From: Streptomyces roseochromogenus subsp. oscitans DS 12.976
GTDB lineage: Bacteria > Actinomycetota > Actinomycetes > Streptomycetales > Streptomycetaceae
Direction of reading: 5' to 3'
Length of the DNA stretch: 14,853 bases
Assembly: GCF_000497445.1 (NCBI RefSeq)
Contig: NZ_CM002285.1
Location: forward strand, 6,330,269-6,345,121
How positions within the stretch are numbered: position 1 is the stretch's first letter; each line of letters begins with the position of its first letter. Under the pieces are notes generated by a model. It worked only from the letters and a program-made list of their open reading frames with translations. It searched no databases and was not told where the DNA came from. Position numbers and translations under genes: made by a program. This document shows, piece by piece, positions 1 to 5,089 of the stretch.

Positions 1-1555
1 GACCGGCGGCACCCGGCACATCACCAACCCGGCCGGCGCCAGCCCGCCCGGCGTCTCCGCGCTGCCCGGCCTCGGCGGCACCGGCGGCCTGACCCAGCTG
101 TCCGCGCTCGGCCTCGGCGTCTCCCTCGACTTCCCCGGCCAGTACGCCGGCTTCGACTCCGCGCCGCTCCGCCGCGACCTGCAGATCACCGGCACCCCGA
201 CCGCCACCGTCCACATCACCTCGACCACCGACGACGCCGTCCTGTTCGGCAAGGTCTACGACATCGGCCCCGACGGCACCCAGCAGGTGCTGCCGAGCCA
301 GCTCGTCGCCCCTTTCCGGGTGACCGGCGCCAAGACCGGCAAGGACGTCACGGTCACCCTCCCGGCGATCGACCACGAGGTGCAAAAGGGCCACAGGCTC
401 CGACTGGTCCTCGCCTCCACCGACCTCGGCTATGCCTCACCGGCCGCCCCGGCCACCTACACCGTCTCCCTGAAGGGAGACCTGAGTGTGCCGACGGCAC
501 CCGCCGTCACCACCGCCGCGGCACCCCTGCCCGCCTGGGTGTGGTGGCTGCCGGCGGCCGGTGCGGCGACCGCGCTCGCCCTGCTGCTCACCGCCCGCCG
601 CCGCACGGCCACCCCCGCGCCGGACCCGCAGCTGGCCGAAGTCCCGCTGGAGATCAAGGACTTGAGCAAGCGGTACGCGAAGTCCGCCGACCGGTTCGCG
701 GTGCGCGAGCTGTCCTTCCGCGTCGAGAAGGGCCAGGTGCTCGGCCTGCTCGGGCCCAACGGCGCGGGCAAGACCACCACCCTGCGTATGCTGATGGGCC
801 TCATCACCCCGGACGACGGCGAGATCCGCGTCTTCGGCCACGCCATCCGGCCCGGCGCGCCCGTGCTGTCGAAAGTCGGCGCCTTCGTGGAGGGCGCGGG
901 CTTCCTGCCGCATCTGTCCGGCCGGGAGAACCTGGAGCTGTACTGGCGGGCCACCGGCCGCCCGCCGGAGGACGCCCATCTGGACGAGGCCCTGGAGATC
1001 GCCGGGCTCGGCGACGCGCTCGCCCGCGCGGTGCGCACCTACTCCCAGGGCATGCGCCAGCGCCTCGCCATCGCCCAGGCCATGCTCGGCCTGCCCGACC
1101 TGCTCATCCTCGACGAACCCACCAACGGCCTCGACCCGCCCCAGATCCGCGAGATGCGCGAGGTGATGATCCGCTACGCGGCCGCCGGGCGTACGGTGAT
1201 CGTCTCCAGTCATCTCCTCGCCGAGGTCGAGCAGTCCTGCACGCATCTGGTGGTGATGGACCGCGGCCGGCTCGTCCAGGCGGGCCCCGTCCGGGACATC
1301 ATCGGCTCCGGCGACACCCTGCTCATCGGTACCGCCACTCCCGTGGAGGAGCCGGTCGCGGAGAAGGTGGCCGCGCTGCCCGGCGTCGCCTCCGCCGTGT
1401 GCACCGACGACGGGCTGCTGGTCCGGCTGGCTGCCGGCGGCACCGCCGAGCGGCTCGTCGCGGAGCTGGTGCGGCTGGACGTGCCCGTCGCCTCGGTCGG
1501 CCCGCACCGGCGCCTGGAAGACGCCTTCCTCACCCTGATAGGAGGTTCCGCATGA
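1..1555 (+). CDS. Hydrolase C-terminal domain fused to ABC transporter ATPase (5' partial)
   Basis: The frame is open from base 2, so the start lies upstream; the GTG at 287 is internal. Visible residues 1 to about 165 resemble the jelly-roll C-terminal domain of Xaa-Pro dipeptidyl-peptidase/CocE (S15) hydrolases (for example LQITGTPTATVHI and GHRLRLVLASTDLGY). The hydrolase catalytic residues would lie before the window. A Pro-rich stretch and one transmembrane segment (about 525-590, WVWWLPAAGAATALALLL) follow. The rest is an ABC ATPase: Walker A GPNGAGKTT at 752-778, signature SQGMR at 1043-1057, Walker B LLILDEP at 1100-1120, H-loop SSHLL near 1205-1219. The predicted role is to power an ABC-2 exporter with the downstream permease, whose ATG overlaps this stop in an ATGA. 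The substrate is unknown. The fusion puts a probably extracytoplasmic hydrolase on the ATPase; I recall such fusions from actinomycetes. The ATPase call is certain; the hydrolase call rests on the C-terminal domain alone. Confidence 0.9.
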   Translation, partial: TGGTRHITNPAGASPPGVSALPGLGGTGGLTQLSALGLGVSLDFPGQYAGFDSAPLRRDLQITGTPTATVHITSTTDDAVLFGKVYDIGPDGTQQVLPSQLVAPFRVTGAKTGKDVTVTLPAIDHEVQKGHRLRLVLASTDLGYASPAAPATYTVSLKGDLSVPTAPAVTTAAAPLPAWVWWLPAAGAATALALLLTARRRTATPAPDPQLAEVPLEIKDLSKRYAKSADRFAVRELSFRVEKGQVLGLLGPNGAGKTTTLRMLMGLITPDDGEIRVFGHAIRPGAPVLSKVGAFVEGAGFLPHLSGRENLELYWRATGRPPEDAHLDEALEIAGLGDALARAVRTYSQGMRQRLAIAQAMLGLPDLLILDEPTNGLDPPQIREMREVMIRYAAAGRTVIVSSHLLAEVEQSCTHLVVMDRGRLVQAGPVRDIIGSGDTLLIGTATPVEEPVAEKVAALPGVASAVCTDDGLLVRLAAGGTAERLVAELVRLDVPVASVGPHRRLEDAFLTLIGGSA

Positions 1556-2406
1556 GCGCGCTCACCGAGGTCGCCTCCGGCTATCAGACACGGCACACGC
1601 TGCCCCTGCGGGTCGAGCTGGTCCGGCAGCTCAAGCGGCGGCGCACGCTGATCACGGGCGCCGTCCTGGTCCTGCTGCCGTTCGTGCTGCTGATCGCCTT
1701 CGCGATCGGCGGCGACCCGGCCGCCCGCAACGACCGGATCACCCTGATGAACACGGCCACTGCGTCCGGCGCCAATTTCGCCGCGGTGAACCTGTTCGTC
1801 TCGGCCGGCTTTCTGCTGGTGATCCCGGTCGCCCTGTTCTGCGGGGACACGGTCGCCTCAGAGGCCGGCTGGTCCTCCCTGCGCTATCTGCTCGCCGCAC
1901 CCGTGCCCCGCGCCCGGCTGCTGTGGTCCAAGCTGGTCGTGGCGCTCGGGCTGAGCCTGGTCGCGATGATCCTGCTCCCGGTGGTCGCCCTCGCGGCCGG
2001 TACGGCGGCCTACGGCTGGGGCCCACTGCAGATCCCCACCGGCGGTGCGCTCGACACCGGGGCGGCGGTGCAGCGGCTCGCGGTCACCGTGGCGTACATC
2101 TTCGTGTCCCAACTGGTCACCGCGGGGCTCGCGTTCTGGCTGTCGACGAGGACGGACGCCCCGCTCGGCGCGGTCGGCGGCGCGGTCGGCCTGACCATCG
2201 TCGGCAATGTCCTGGACGCCGTCACCGCGCTCGGCCACTGGCGTGATTTCCTGCCCGCGCACTGGCAGTTCGCCTGGGCCGACATCGTGCAGCCGCACCC
2301 CGAATGGTCCGGCATGATCCAGGGGACGTCGATCTCCCTCACCTACGCATGCGTACTCTTCGCGCTGGCCTTCCGGGGATTCGCCCGCAAAGACGTGGTG
2401 TCCTAG
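1552..2406 (+). CDS. ABC-2 type transporter permease
   Basis: 284 residues. The ATG at 1552 lies in an ATGA overlap with the upstream ATPase stop and has an AGGAGG ribosome site at 1540-1545, so the two are translationally coupled. The protein has a short cytoplasmic N-terminus and about six hydrophobic segments (approximate residues 35-55, 78-98, 122-147, 170-195, 200-220, 257-276). GDTVASEAGWSSLRYLL followed by APVPRARLLWSKL, after the second segment, is typical of the cytoplasmic loop of ABC-2 permeases, where ASE…G.LRYLL-type motifs contact the ATPase. It should form the membrane channel with the fused ATPase; the substrate cannot be deduced. Length is normal for the family. No clear intrinsic terminator follows the TAG stop. 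Confidence 0.92.
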   Translation: MSALTEVASGYQTRHTLPLRVELVRQLKRRRTLITGAVLVLLPFVLLIAFAIGGDPAARNDRITLMNTATASGANFAAVNLFVSAGFLLVIPVALFCGDTVASEAGWSSLRYLLAAPVPRARLLWSKLVVALGLSLVAMILLPVVALAAGTAAYGWGPLQIPTGGALDTGAAVQRLAVTVAYIFVSQLVTAGLAFWLSTRTDAPLGAVGGAVGLTIVGNVLDAVTALGHWRDFLPAHWQFAWADIVQPHPEWSGMIQGTSISLTYACVLFALAFRGFARKDVVS

Positions 2407-2531
2407 TTTTCTGGTCAGCTGCTTTTCGCCCGGCATATTGACTTTCTCACGCTTGGAACACCATACGATCAATCGATTCGCCGACCGGATGCAAATCCCT
2501 CTGGAGAATTCCGAGAAATGCGCTTCTTCAC

Positions 2532-2561
2532 TCCCGTGGCATTCATGCGTATGGAGTAGTG
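2532..2561 (+). promoter_or_regulatory. Shared upstream block, copy 1 (before the 2637 gene)
   Basis: This stretch ends in GTATGGAGTAGTG, 75 bases before the ATG at 2637. A very similar block at 3359-3388 ends in GTATGGGTAGTG, 78 bases before the TTG at 3467. About 24 positions match when one base is inserted and one deleted. A second shared octamer, TGCTATGT, lies downstream of each (2586-2593 and 3423-3430). Non-coding similarity at matched distances points to a promoter or operator. I cannot assign -35/-10 boxes or a sigma factor; TAGTGC and TATGTT are only loose -10 candidates. Confidence 0.5.
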
Positions 2562-2636
2562 CATCGCTTTGGGCGCACTGCGGACTGCTATGTTCTGCGT
2601 CTGTCGGATCAGAGGTAACTTCAAGTGAGGTGAATC

Positions 2637-3056
2637 ATGAAGAAGGCAGTTTTCACAACTGCGGCGTTGGCCATCGGCGCGAGTCTCGTGGGTGGCTCCG
2701 CCGTCGCGGCGTCGGCCGCCACCAAGGCGCCTGCTCGCGAAACCGGCCCGCTCGGCCTCATGTCCCAGACCGAGGTGACTCCGGCGCTCGTGCCCGCGGC
2801 CGACACCGTGATGCGAGTGGCAAAGCAGGGCAGTCTGACCAAGGGCAGTGCGTTCGACCAGAACCAGTCGTCGGCGGTCACCGGCACCAACAAGGCGGCG
2901 AAAGTCTCCGGCGTATACCTGGACGGGATGGGCCGGGGCAGCAACAAGAAGCCCGCAATTCCGCTGAAGAATCCCGTGGGAACCGGTTCCGTCCAGCTCC
3001 ACCCGCTGAACGGCCCGACGAGTGCCGGTCTCGGTAGCCTGCTCAATCAGAGGTGA
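2637..3056 (+). CDS. Small secreted protein, unknown family
   Basis: 139 residues. The ATG is preceded by TGAGGTGA (2626-2633) at good spacing. Residues 1-27 form a Sec signal peptide: MKK, a hydrophobic Ala/Val/Leu core, and a likely signal peptidase I cut after ASA at 25-27. The mature part of about 112 residues has no cysteine, no transmembrane segment and no LPXTG anchor. It is rich in Gly, Ser, Asn and Lys and contains GVYLDGMGRGSNKKP and the tail LNGPTSAGLGSLLNQR. I do not recognise the family. It stands alone between the ABC permease (230-base gap) and a cluster of small secreted proteins, and a 9-bp hairpin follows it. It shares an upstream block with the 3467 gene, so the two may be co-regulated as surface or secreted proteins. 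GC content around it is lower than in the neighbouring operons. Confidence 0.85.
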   Translation: MKKAVFTTAALAIGASLVGGSAVAASAATKAPARETGPLGLMSQTEVTPALVPAADTVMRVAKQGSLTKGSAFDQNQSSAVTGTNKAAKVSGVYLDGMGRGSNKKPAIPLKNPVGTGSVQLHPLNGPTSAGLGSLLNQR

Positions 3057-3110
3057 CCGGAATTCTGACACTCTGATCCGGTTCTCGTCCGCCGCAAACC
3101 GACACCGCAG

Positions 3111-3133
3111 CACCGCGGGACGGACCCGCGGTG
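3111..3133 (+). terminator. Hairpin, probable terminator of the 2637 gene
   Basis: CACCGCGGG at 3111-3119 pairs perfectly with CCCGCGGTG at 3125-3133 around the loop ACGGA. It begins 55 bases after the TGA stop. No T-run follows, which is common for Streptomyces terminators. Confidence 0.6.
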
Positions 3134-3255
3134 GCCCTCCTGGTACGACCCACGTCCGGCGCATCACGCAGGCGCAGACCCCAGCTGCCCCAGCCGGACC
3201 AGTGGCTCCGCGCCCGTCCGGCGCCCGATGCGTGCCGGGGATACGCCTCAAGCCT

Positions 3256-3294
3256 GTCCGGCCCACTGGATTCCTCCTTGCCAGTGGGCCGGAC
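3256..3294. repeat. Perfect 14-bp inverted repeat with an SD/anti-SD-like loop
   Basis: GTCCGGCCCACTGG (3256-3269) is the exact reverse complement of CCAGTGGGCCGGAC (3281-3294). The 11-base loop is ATTCCTCCTTG. Nothing resembling a T-run follows on the + strand. It may be a second terminator, a boundary element, or structured RNA if transcription passes through. The loop contains CCTCCTT, which matches the anti-Shine-Dalgarno end of 16S rRNA; its complement on the other strand reads as a strong Shine-Dalgarno, but no gene follows there. Confidence 0.7.
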
Positions 3295-3358
3295 GCACGT
3301 CGGCATTCATTCCTCCGCTGCGGCCCGGCTAATACAGTGCACGGTCGTCGTTCCGCCA

Positions 3359-3388
3359 TCCGGTGGAATCCGTACCGTATGGGTAGTG
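3359..3388 (+). promoter_or_regulatory. Shared upstream block, copy 2 (before the 3467 triplet)
   Basis: Counterpart of the block at 2532-2561, ending in GTATGGGTAGTG 78 bases before the TTG start at 3467. TGCTATGT recurs at 3423-3430. Its left end overlaps the inverted repeat TTCCGCC/GGTGGAA (3351-3368), which could be an operator. TAGTGT (3384-3389) fits a loose -10 pattern but no convincing -35 was found. Confidence 0.5.
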
Positions 3389-3452
3389 TCTGCGTGACTT
3401 TTCGCCACATATTTCGGTTTCTTGCTATGTAAGCGCGGCTTACCGTGAATCC

Positions 3453-3460
3453 AGGAAGGA
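3453..3460 (+). promoter_or_regulatory. Ribosome binding site fixing a TTG start at 3467
   Basis: AGGAAGGA ends six bases before TTG at 3467. The signal peptide that follows lines up with those of the two paralogues downstream, which begin with ATG. This supports TTG as the true start despite its rarity. Confidence 0.8.
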
Positions 3461-3466
3461 ACCGAG

Positions 3467-3787
3467 TTGACCAGGAAGTTCGCGGTCATCACTGCACTCG
3501 CCCTTGGTGCTGTCTGCGGCAGCGCCGGCGTTGCCTCCGCCCACTCGAACACGACCAACGCCACTGGTGGCAACGGCTTCGCGGAGTCCCCGGTCGTCGT
3601 GAACGCCCCTCAGCAGGGTGTGGTTGTCGTCAACGGCTCGCTCATCGATGGCCGCTGCATCGCGCCGTGGTCCAACGGTGCCGTCCTCGGCGGCGTCGTT
3701 CCGCCGAACTCGCACTATGCCGCCTGTGACACGGCGACTGTGAACCAGGCGCAGAACGCCCCGTACGCCGGCGGCCTGCTCTTCTGA
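3467..3787 (+). CDS. Two-cysteine secreted protein, paralogue 1 of 3 (rodlin-like layout)
   Basis: 106 residues from a TTG start. Residues 1-25 are a Sec signal peptide ending GVASA, leaving a mature chain of about 81 residues. The mature part has GGNGFAESPVVVNAPQQG (34-51), a Val-rich strand VVVVNGSLIDGRC, and two cysteines (Cys64, Cys87; 22 residues between) framing IAPWSNGAVLGG and PNSHYAA. It ends YAGGLLF. The cysteines probably form a disulfide after export. There is no anchor or enzyme motif. The alternating Val/Asn/Gly composition suits a beta-rich or self-assembling surface protein. The GNG…PQ…GSL…C order is reminiscent of rodlins as I recall them, but length and cysteine spacing differ, so this is only a hint. 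It is first of a same-strand triplet; a hairpin lies between it and paralogue 2. Cys17 is inside the signal peptide. Confidence 0.85.
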   Translation: MTRKFAVITALALGAVCGSAGVASAHSNTTNATGGNGFAESPVVVNAPQQGVVVVNGSLIDGRCIAPWSNGAVLGGVVPPNSHYAACDTATVNQAQNAPYAGGLLF

Positions 3788-3789
3788 CC

Positions 3790-3814
3790 CCTGCTCAGAT
3801 TGATTCCGAGCAGG
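3790..3814 (+). terminator. Short hairpin between paralogues 1 and 2
   Basis: CCTGCTC (3790-3796) pairs with GAGCAGG (3808-3814) around an 11-base loop, starting right after the TGA of paralogue 1 in a 63-base gap. There is no T-run, so it may be a weak or partial terminator, or an mRNA 3'-end stabiliser or processing site, rather than a full stop. Confidence 0.45.
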
Positions 3815-3850
3815 TGAACCCCTCACAACGCAGTCCGGAAAGGACATCTC

Positions 3851-4168
3851 ATGCGTAACAAGGTTACGGCCATCTCCGCGCTCGCTGCGGGCATCGTCCT
3901 GGCGGCCGCCGGCACCGCCGCAGCCGACAACTGCACGACCGTCACCGGTGGCAACGGCTTCTCGGAGTCCCCGGTCGTCGTGAACGCCCCGCAGCAGGGC
4001 GCCATCGTTTCCAACGGCTCGCTCGTCGACCTGCGTTGCGTCGCGCCGTGGTCGAACGGCGCCGTACTCGGTGGCGTCGCCGCGCCGAACTCGCACTACG
4101 CCGCCTGCAACACGGCGAATGTGAACCAGCAGCAGAACGCCACGTACACCGGCGGTCTGCTCTTCTGA
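3851..4168 (+). CDS. Two-cysteine secreted protein, paralogue 2 of 3, with an extra cysteine
   Basis: 105 residues. The ATG follows GGAAAGGA (3837-3844) by six bases. The signal peptide is residues 1-25 (MRNKVTAISALAAGIVLAAAGTAAA), predicted cut before Asp26. The mature chain repeats the family pattern: GGNGFSESPVVVNAPQQG (33-50), NGSLVDLRC (Cys63), VAPWSNGAVLGG, APNSHYAAC (Cys86), and the ending YTGGLLF. It is unlike its siblings in carrying a third mature cysteine, Cys28, two residues after the predicted cleavage site. With an odd number of cysteines it could form an intermolecular disulfide. The signal peptide lacks a proper lipobox (TAAADNC), so lipidation is unlikely. It sits 63 bases after paralogue 1 and 91 before paralogue 3, with hairpins in both gaps. 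Function unknown. Confidence 0.88.
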   Translation: MRNKVTAISALAAGIVLAAAGTAAADNCTTVTGGNGFSESPVVVNAPQQGAIVSNGSLVDLRCVAPWSNGAVLGGVAAPNSHYAACNTANVNQQQNATYTGGLLF

Positions 4169-4177
4169 CCCCCCTTT

Positions 4178-4198
4178 TGCTCCGGTCCATCCGGAGCA
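4178..4198 (+). terminator. Hairpin 1 between paralogues 2 and 3
   Basis: TGCTCCGG (4178-4185) and CCGGAGCA (4191-4198) are perfect complements around the loop TCCAT, starting nine bases after the stop of paralogue 2. A second, stronger hairpin follows at once. Confidence 0.5.
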
Positions 4199-4200
4199 GG

Positions 4201-4226
4201 GCGGGGGCGTCGGCTGACGCCCCCGC
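4201..4226 (+). terminator. Hairpin 2 between paralogues 2 and 3 (perfect 11-bp stem)
   Basis: GCGGGGGCGTC (4201-4211) pairs exactly with GACGCCCCCGC (4216-4226) around the loop GGCT. With the preceding hairpin it makes a tandem terminator-like structure. No T-run follows. No obvious promoter lies between it and the ribosome site GAAAGG (4246-4251) of paralogue 3, so some read-through is likely. Confidence 0.6.
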
Positions 4227-4259
4227 CCGAACCGCCCCTCCCACCGAAAGGCGCATCTC

Positions 4260-4580
4260 ATGCGTAAGAAGGTTACGGCCCTCTCCGTCCTGGCCGCGGG
4301 CCTCGTCCTGGCGGCCGGCGGCACCGCTGCGGCCGACGACAACACCACCACCGCCAACGGCGGCAACGGCTTCGCGGAGTCCCCGGTCGTCGTGAACTCC
4401 CCTCAGCAGGGCCTTGTCGTCTCCAACGGCTCCCTGGTCGACGGCCGCTGCATCGCGCCGTGGTCGAACGGTGCCGTCATCGGTGGCATCGTCGCCCCGA
4501 ACTCGCACTACGCGGCCTGCAACACGGCCACGATCGACCAGTCGCAGAACTCCCCGTACGCCGGCGGCCTGCTGTTCTGA
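4260..4580 (+). CDS. Two-cysteine secreted protein, paralogue 3 of 3
   Basis: 106 residues. The ATG is preceded by GAAAGG at 4246-4251. The signal peptide is MRKKVTALSVLAAGLVLAAG plus GTAAA (1-25), cut before Asp26. The mature chain carries GGNGFAESPVVVNSPQQG (34-51), NGSLVDGRC (Cys64), IAPWSNGAVIGGIVAPNSHYAAC (cysteine at 87) and the ending YAGGLLF. It is about as similar to paralogue 1 in the mature part as to paralogue 2, while its signal peptide is closest to paralogue 2. It is the last gene of the triplet and is followed by the strongest terminator of the region. As in the siblings, there is no cell-wall sorting signal or catalytic motif; a structural, disulfide-stabilised surface role is an inference. 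Confidence 0.88.
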   Translation: MRKKVTALSVLAAGLVLAAGGTAAADDNTTTANGGNGFAESPVVVNSPQQGLVVSNGSLVDGRCIAPWSNGAVIGGIVAPNSHYAACNTATIDQSQNSPYAGGLLF

Positions 4581-4602
4581 GCAGTCCCGAACAGTCCCAG
4601 CC

Positions 4603-4642
4603 TGGCGGCCCGCCGAACTACGGCGGGCCGTCAGCTGCTTTT
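4603..4642 (+). terminator. Strong terminator ending the secreted-protein triplet
   Basis: A 13-bp stem (4603-4615 with 4621-4633, one G:T pair) closes on the loop AACTA and includes CGGCCCGCCG/CGGCGGGCCG. TTTT follows at 4639-4642. It lies 23 bases after the stop of paralogue 3 and is the best intrinsic terminator in the window. Confidence 0.85.
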
Positions 4643-4682
4643 CTGCATTTCCGCATACGTCCGCATACGGGTGTGGGCCCGG

Positions 4683-4716
4683 AAAAGCCGAAGGCCGGCT
4701 CCGAGGAACGGAGCCG
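4683..4716 (-). terminator. Terminator of the minus-strand secreted-protein gene
   Basis: On the minus strand CGGCTCCG (4716-4709) pairs with CGGAGCCG (4703-4696) around a five-base loop, starting 29 bases after the TAA at 4748-4746. An overlapping alternative stem (4700-4696 with 4690-4686) is directly followed by a run of Ts (AAAA at 4683-4686 on the + strand). Together with the 4603-4642 hairpin it insulates the two convergent units. Confidence 0.75.
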
Positions 4717-4745
4717 ACCCGAATGGCCCAGCGAGGTGTGCGTCT

Positions 4746-5066
4746 TTACCTGACGACGGGAAGCTTGGCCGGCAGCTTGGAGGGAAGCTTGGCGGGGCTC
4801 TTGCCGTTGAGCGGGTTCGGCAGGGTGCGGCCGAAGACGGGGGTCTGGATGATGCCCGAGTCCTTCACGCCCTCCGTCGTGCTCCTGACGTTGTCGGTCA
4901 CGCCGCCCATGGGAATCGCGGCCGCGTTGGGGAGCGAGTGGGCCACCGACTTCCCGTCCTCGAGAAGGCCCTGCGCCGGCACGTCCGCGGCAACGGCGGG
5001 CGCCGCCGCGGCACCGGCGATGGCCAGGGTGCCGACCATGAGGGCGGCAGCCTTCAGATTCTTCAT
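4746..5066 (-). CDS. Small secreted protein with a Lys-Leu-Pro repeat tail
   Basis: 106 residues, minus strand. The start is the ATG at 5066, with GAAAGGA (5078-5072) five bases before it; an in-frame ATG ten codons upstream lacks this site. Residues 1-26 form a signal peptide (MKNLKAAALMVGTLAIAGAA then APAVA). The mature chain of about 80 residues has no cysteine. It has a weakly amphipathic middle (LLEDGKSVAHSLPNAAAIPM, then GGVTDNVRSTTEGVKDSG) and a basic tail PAKLPSKLPAKLPVVR made of P-[A/S]-K-L tetrads. No family recognised. The cationic tail could bind acidic surface polymer such as teichoic acid or the polysaccharide made next door, but this is inference. It is transcribed divergently from the polysaccharide operon and convergently to the triplet, and ends at its own terminator. 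Confidence 0.85.
   Translation of the reverse strand: MKNLKAAALMVGTLAIAGAAAAPAVAADVPAQGLLEDGKSVAHSLPNAAAIPMGGVTDNVRSTTEGVKDSGIIQTPVFGRTLPNPLNGKSPAKLPSKLPAKLPVVR
4759..4794 (-). repeat. Three 12-bp tandem repeats coding for P-[A/S]-K-L
   Basis: On the + strand the units GGAAGCTTGGCC, GGCAGCTTGGAG and GGAAGCTTGGCG follow each other at a 12-base period. They encode the Lys-Leu-Pro tail of the minus-strand protein. In-frame repeats of this kind can expand or contract without shifting the frame. Confidence 0.85.
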
Positions 5067-5089
5067 TGTGTTCCTTTCGTACGCAGCTC

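Larger units (their letters stand above)
3057..3466. other. Non-coding gap of 410 bases with two hairpins and a promoter-like block
   Basis: No convincing gene was found: the open frames here have no ribosome site, no recognisable protein and overlap each other. The gap holds a 9-bp hairpin just after the 2637 gene (3111-3133), a perfect 14-bp hairpin (3256-3294), a smaller inverted repeat TTCCGCC/GGTGGAA (3351-3357 and 3362-3368, one G:T pair), and the upstream block shared with the 2637 gene. The last part, about 3390-3440, is AT-rich for this genome, as expected for a promoter of the 3467 gene. Confidence 0.7.
3467..4580 (+). repeat. Tandem triplication of a ~320-bp gene unit
   Basis: Three consecutive genes encode proteins alike over their whole length. 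At DNA level the most conserved block lies at about 3568-3619, 3946-3997 and 4351-4402, around GGCAACGGCTTC and GAGTCCCCGGTCGTCGTGAA, with only a few differences. A second block covers CGCCGTGGTC and CCGAACTCGCACTA. Copies 2 and 3 also share near-identical starts (ATGCGTAA and AAGGTTACGGCC) that differ from copy 1, suggesting copies 2 and 3 duplicated from each other more recently. Repeats like these are prone to recombination and copy-number change. Confidence 0.85.

Noticed and set aside
2438..2469. Promoter TTGACT with TACGAT after the ABC permease gene
   Set aside because: The boxes are 20 bases apart, too far for a normal promoter, and lie well upstream of the shared block that better marks the 2637 gene.
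3371..3398. BldN-type promoter CGTACC-N16-CGTGAC before the triplet
   Set aside because: The spacing fits and the -35 half is close to the CGTAAC I recall, but the -10 half matches CGTTGA at only three of six positions and the corresponding block before the 2637 gene lacks it.
3022..3432. Small open frames in the gap after the 2637 gene, including one of 136 codons
   Set aside because: No ribosome site, Arg/Pro-rich shadow-like sequence, and overlap with hairpins and the promoter block.
3926..3936. Paralogue 2 as a lipoprotein (cysteine near the signal end)
   Set aside because: The residues before Cys28 are A-A-D-N, not an L-x-[A/S]-[G/A] lipobox, and an ordinary signal peptidase I site precedes it.
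3467..4580. Calling the triplet chaplins
   Set aside because: They share small size, export and a cysteine pair, but not the chaplin domain as I know it: the length, the cysteine spacing and the W-S-N-G segment between the cysteines differ.
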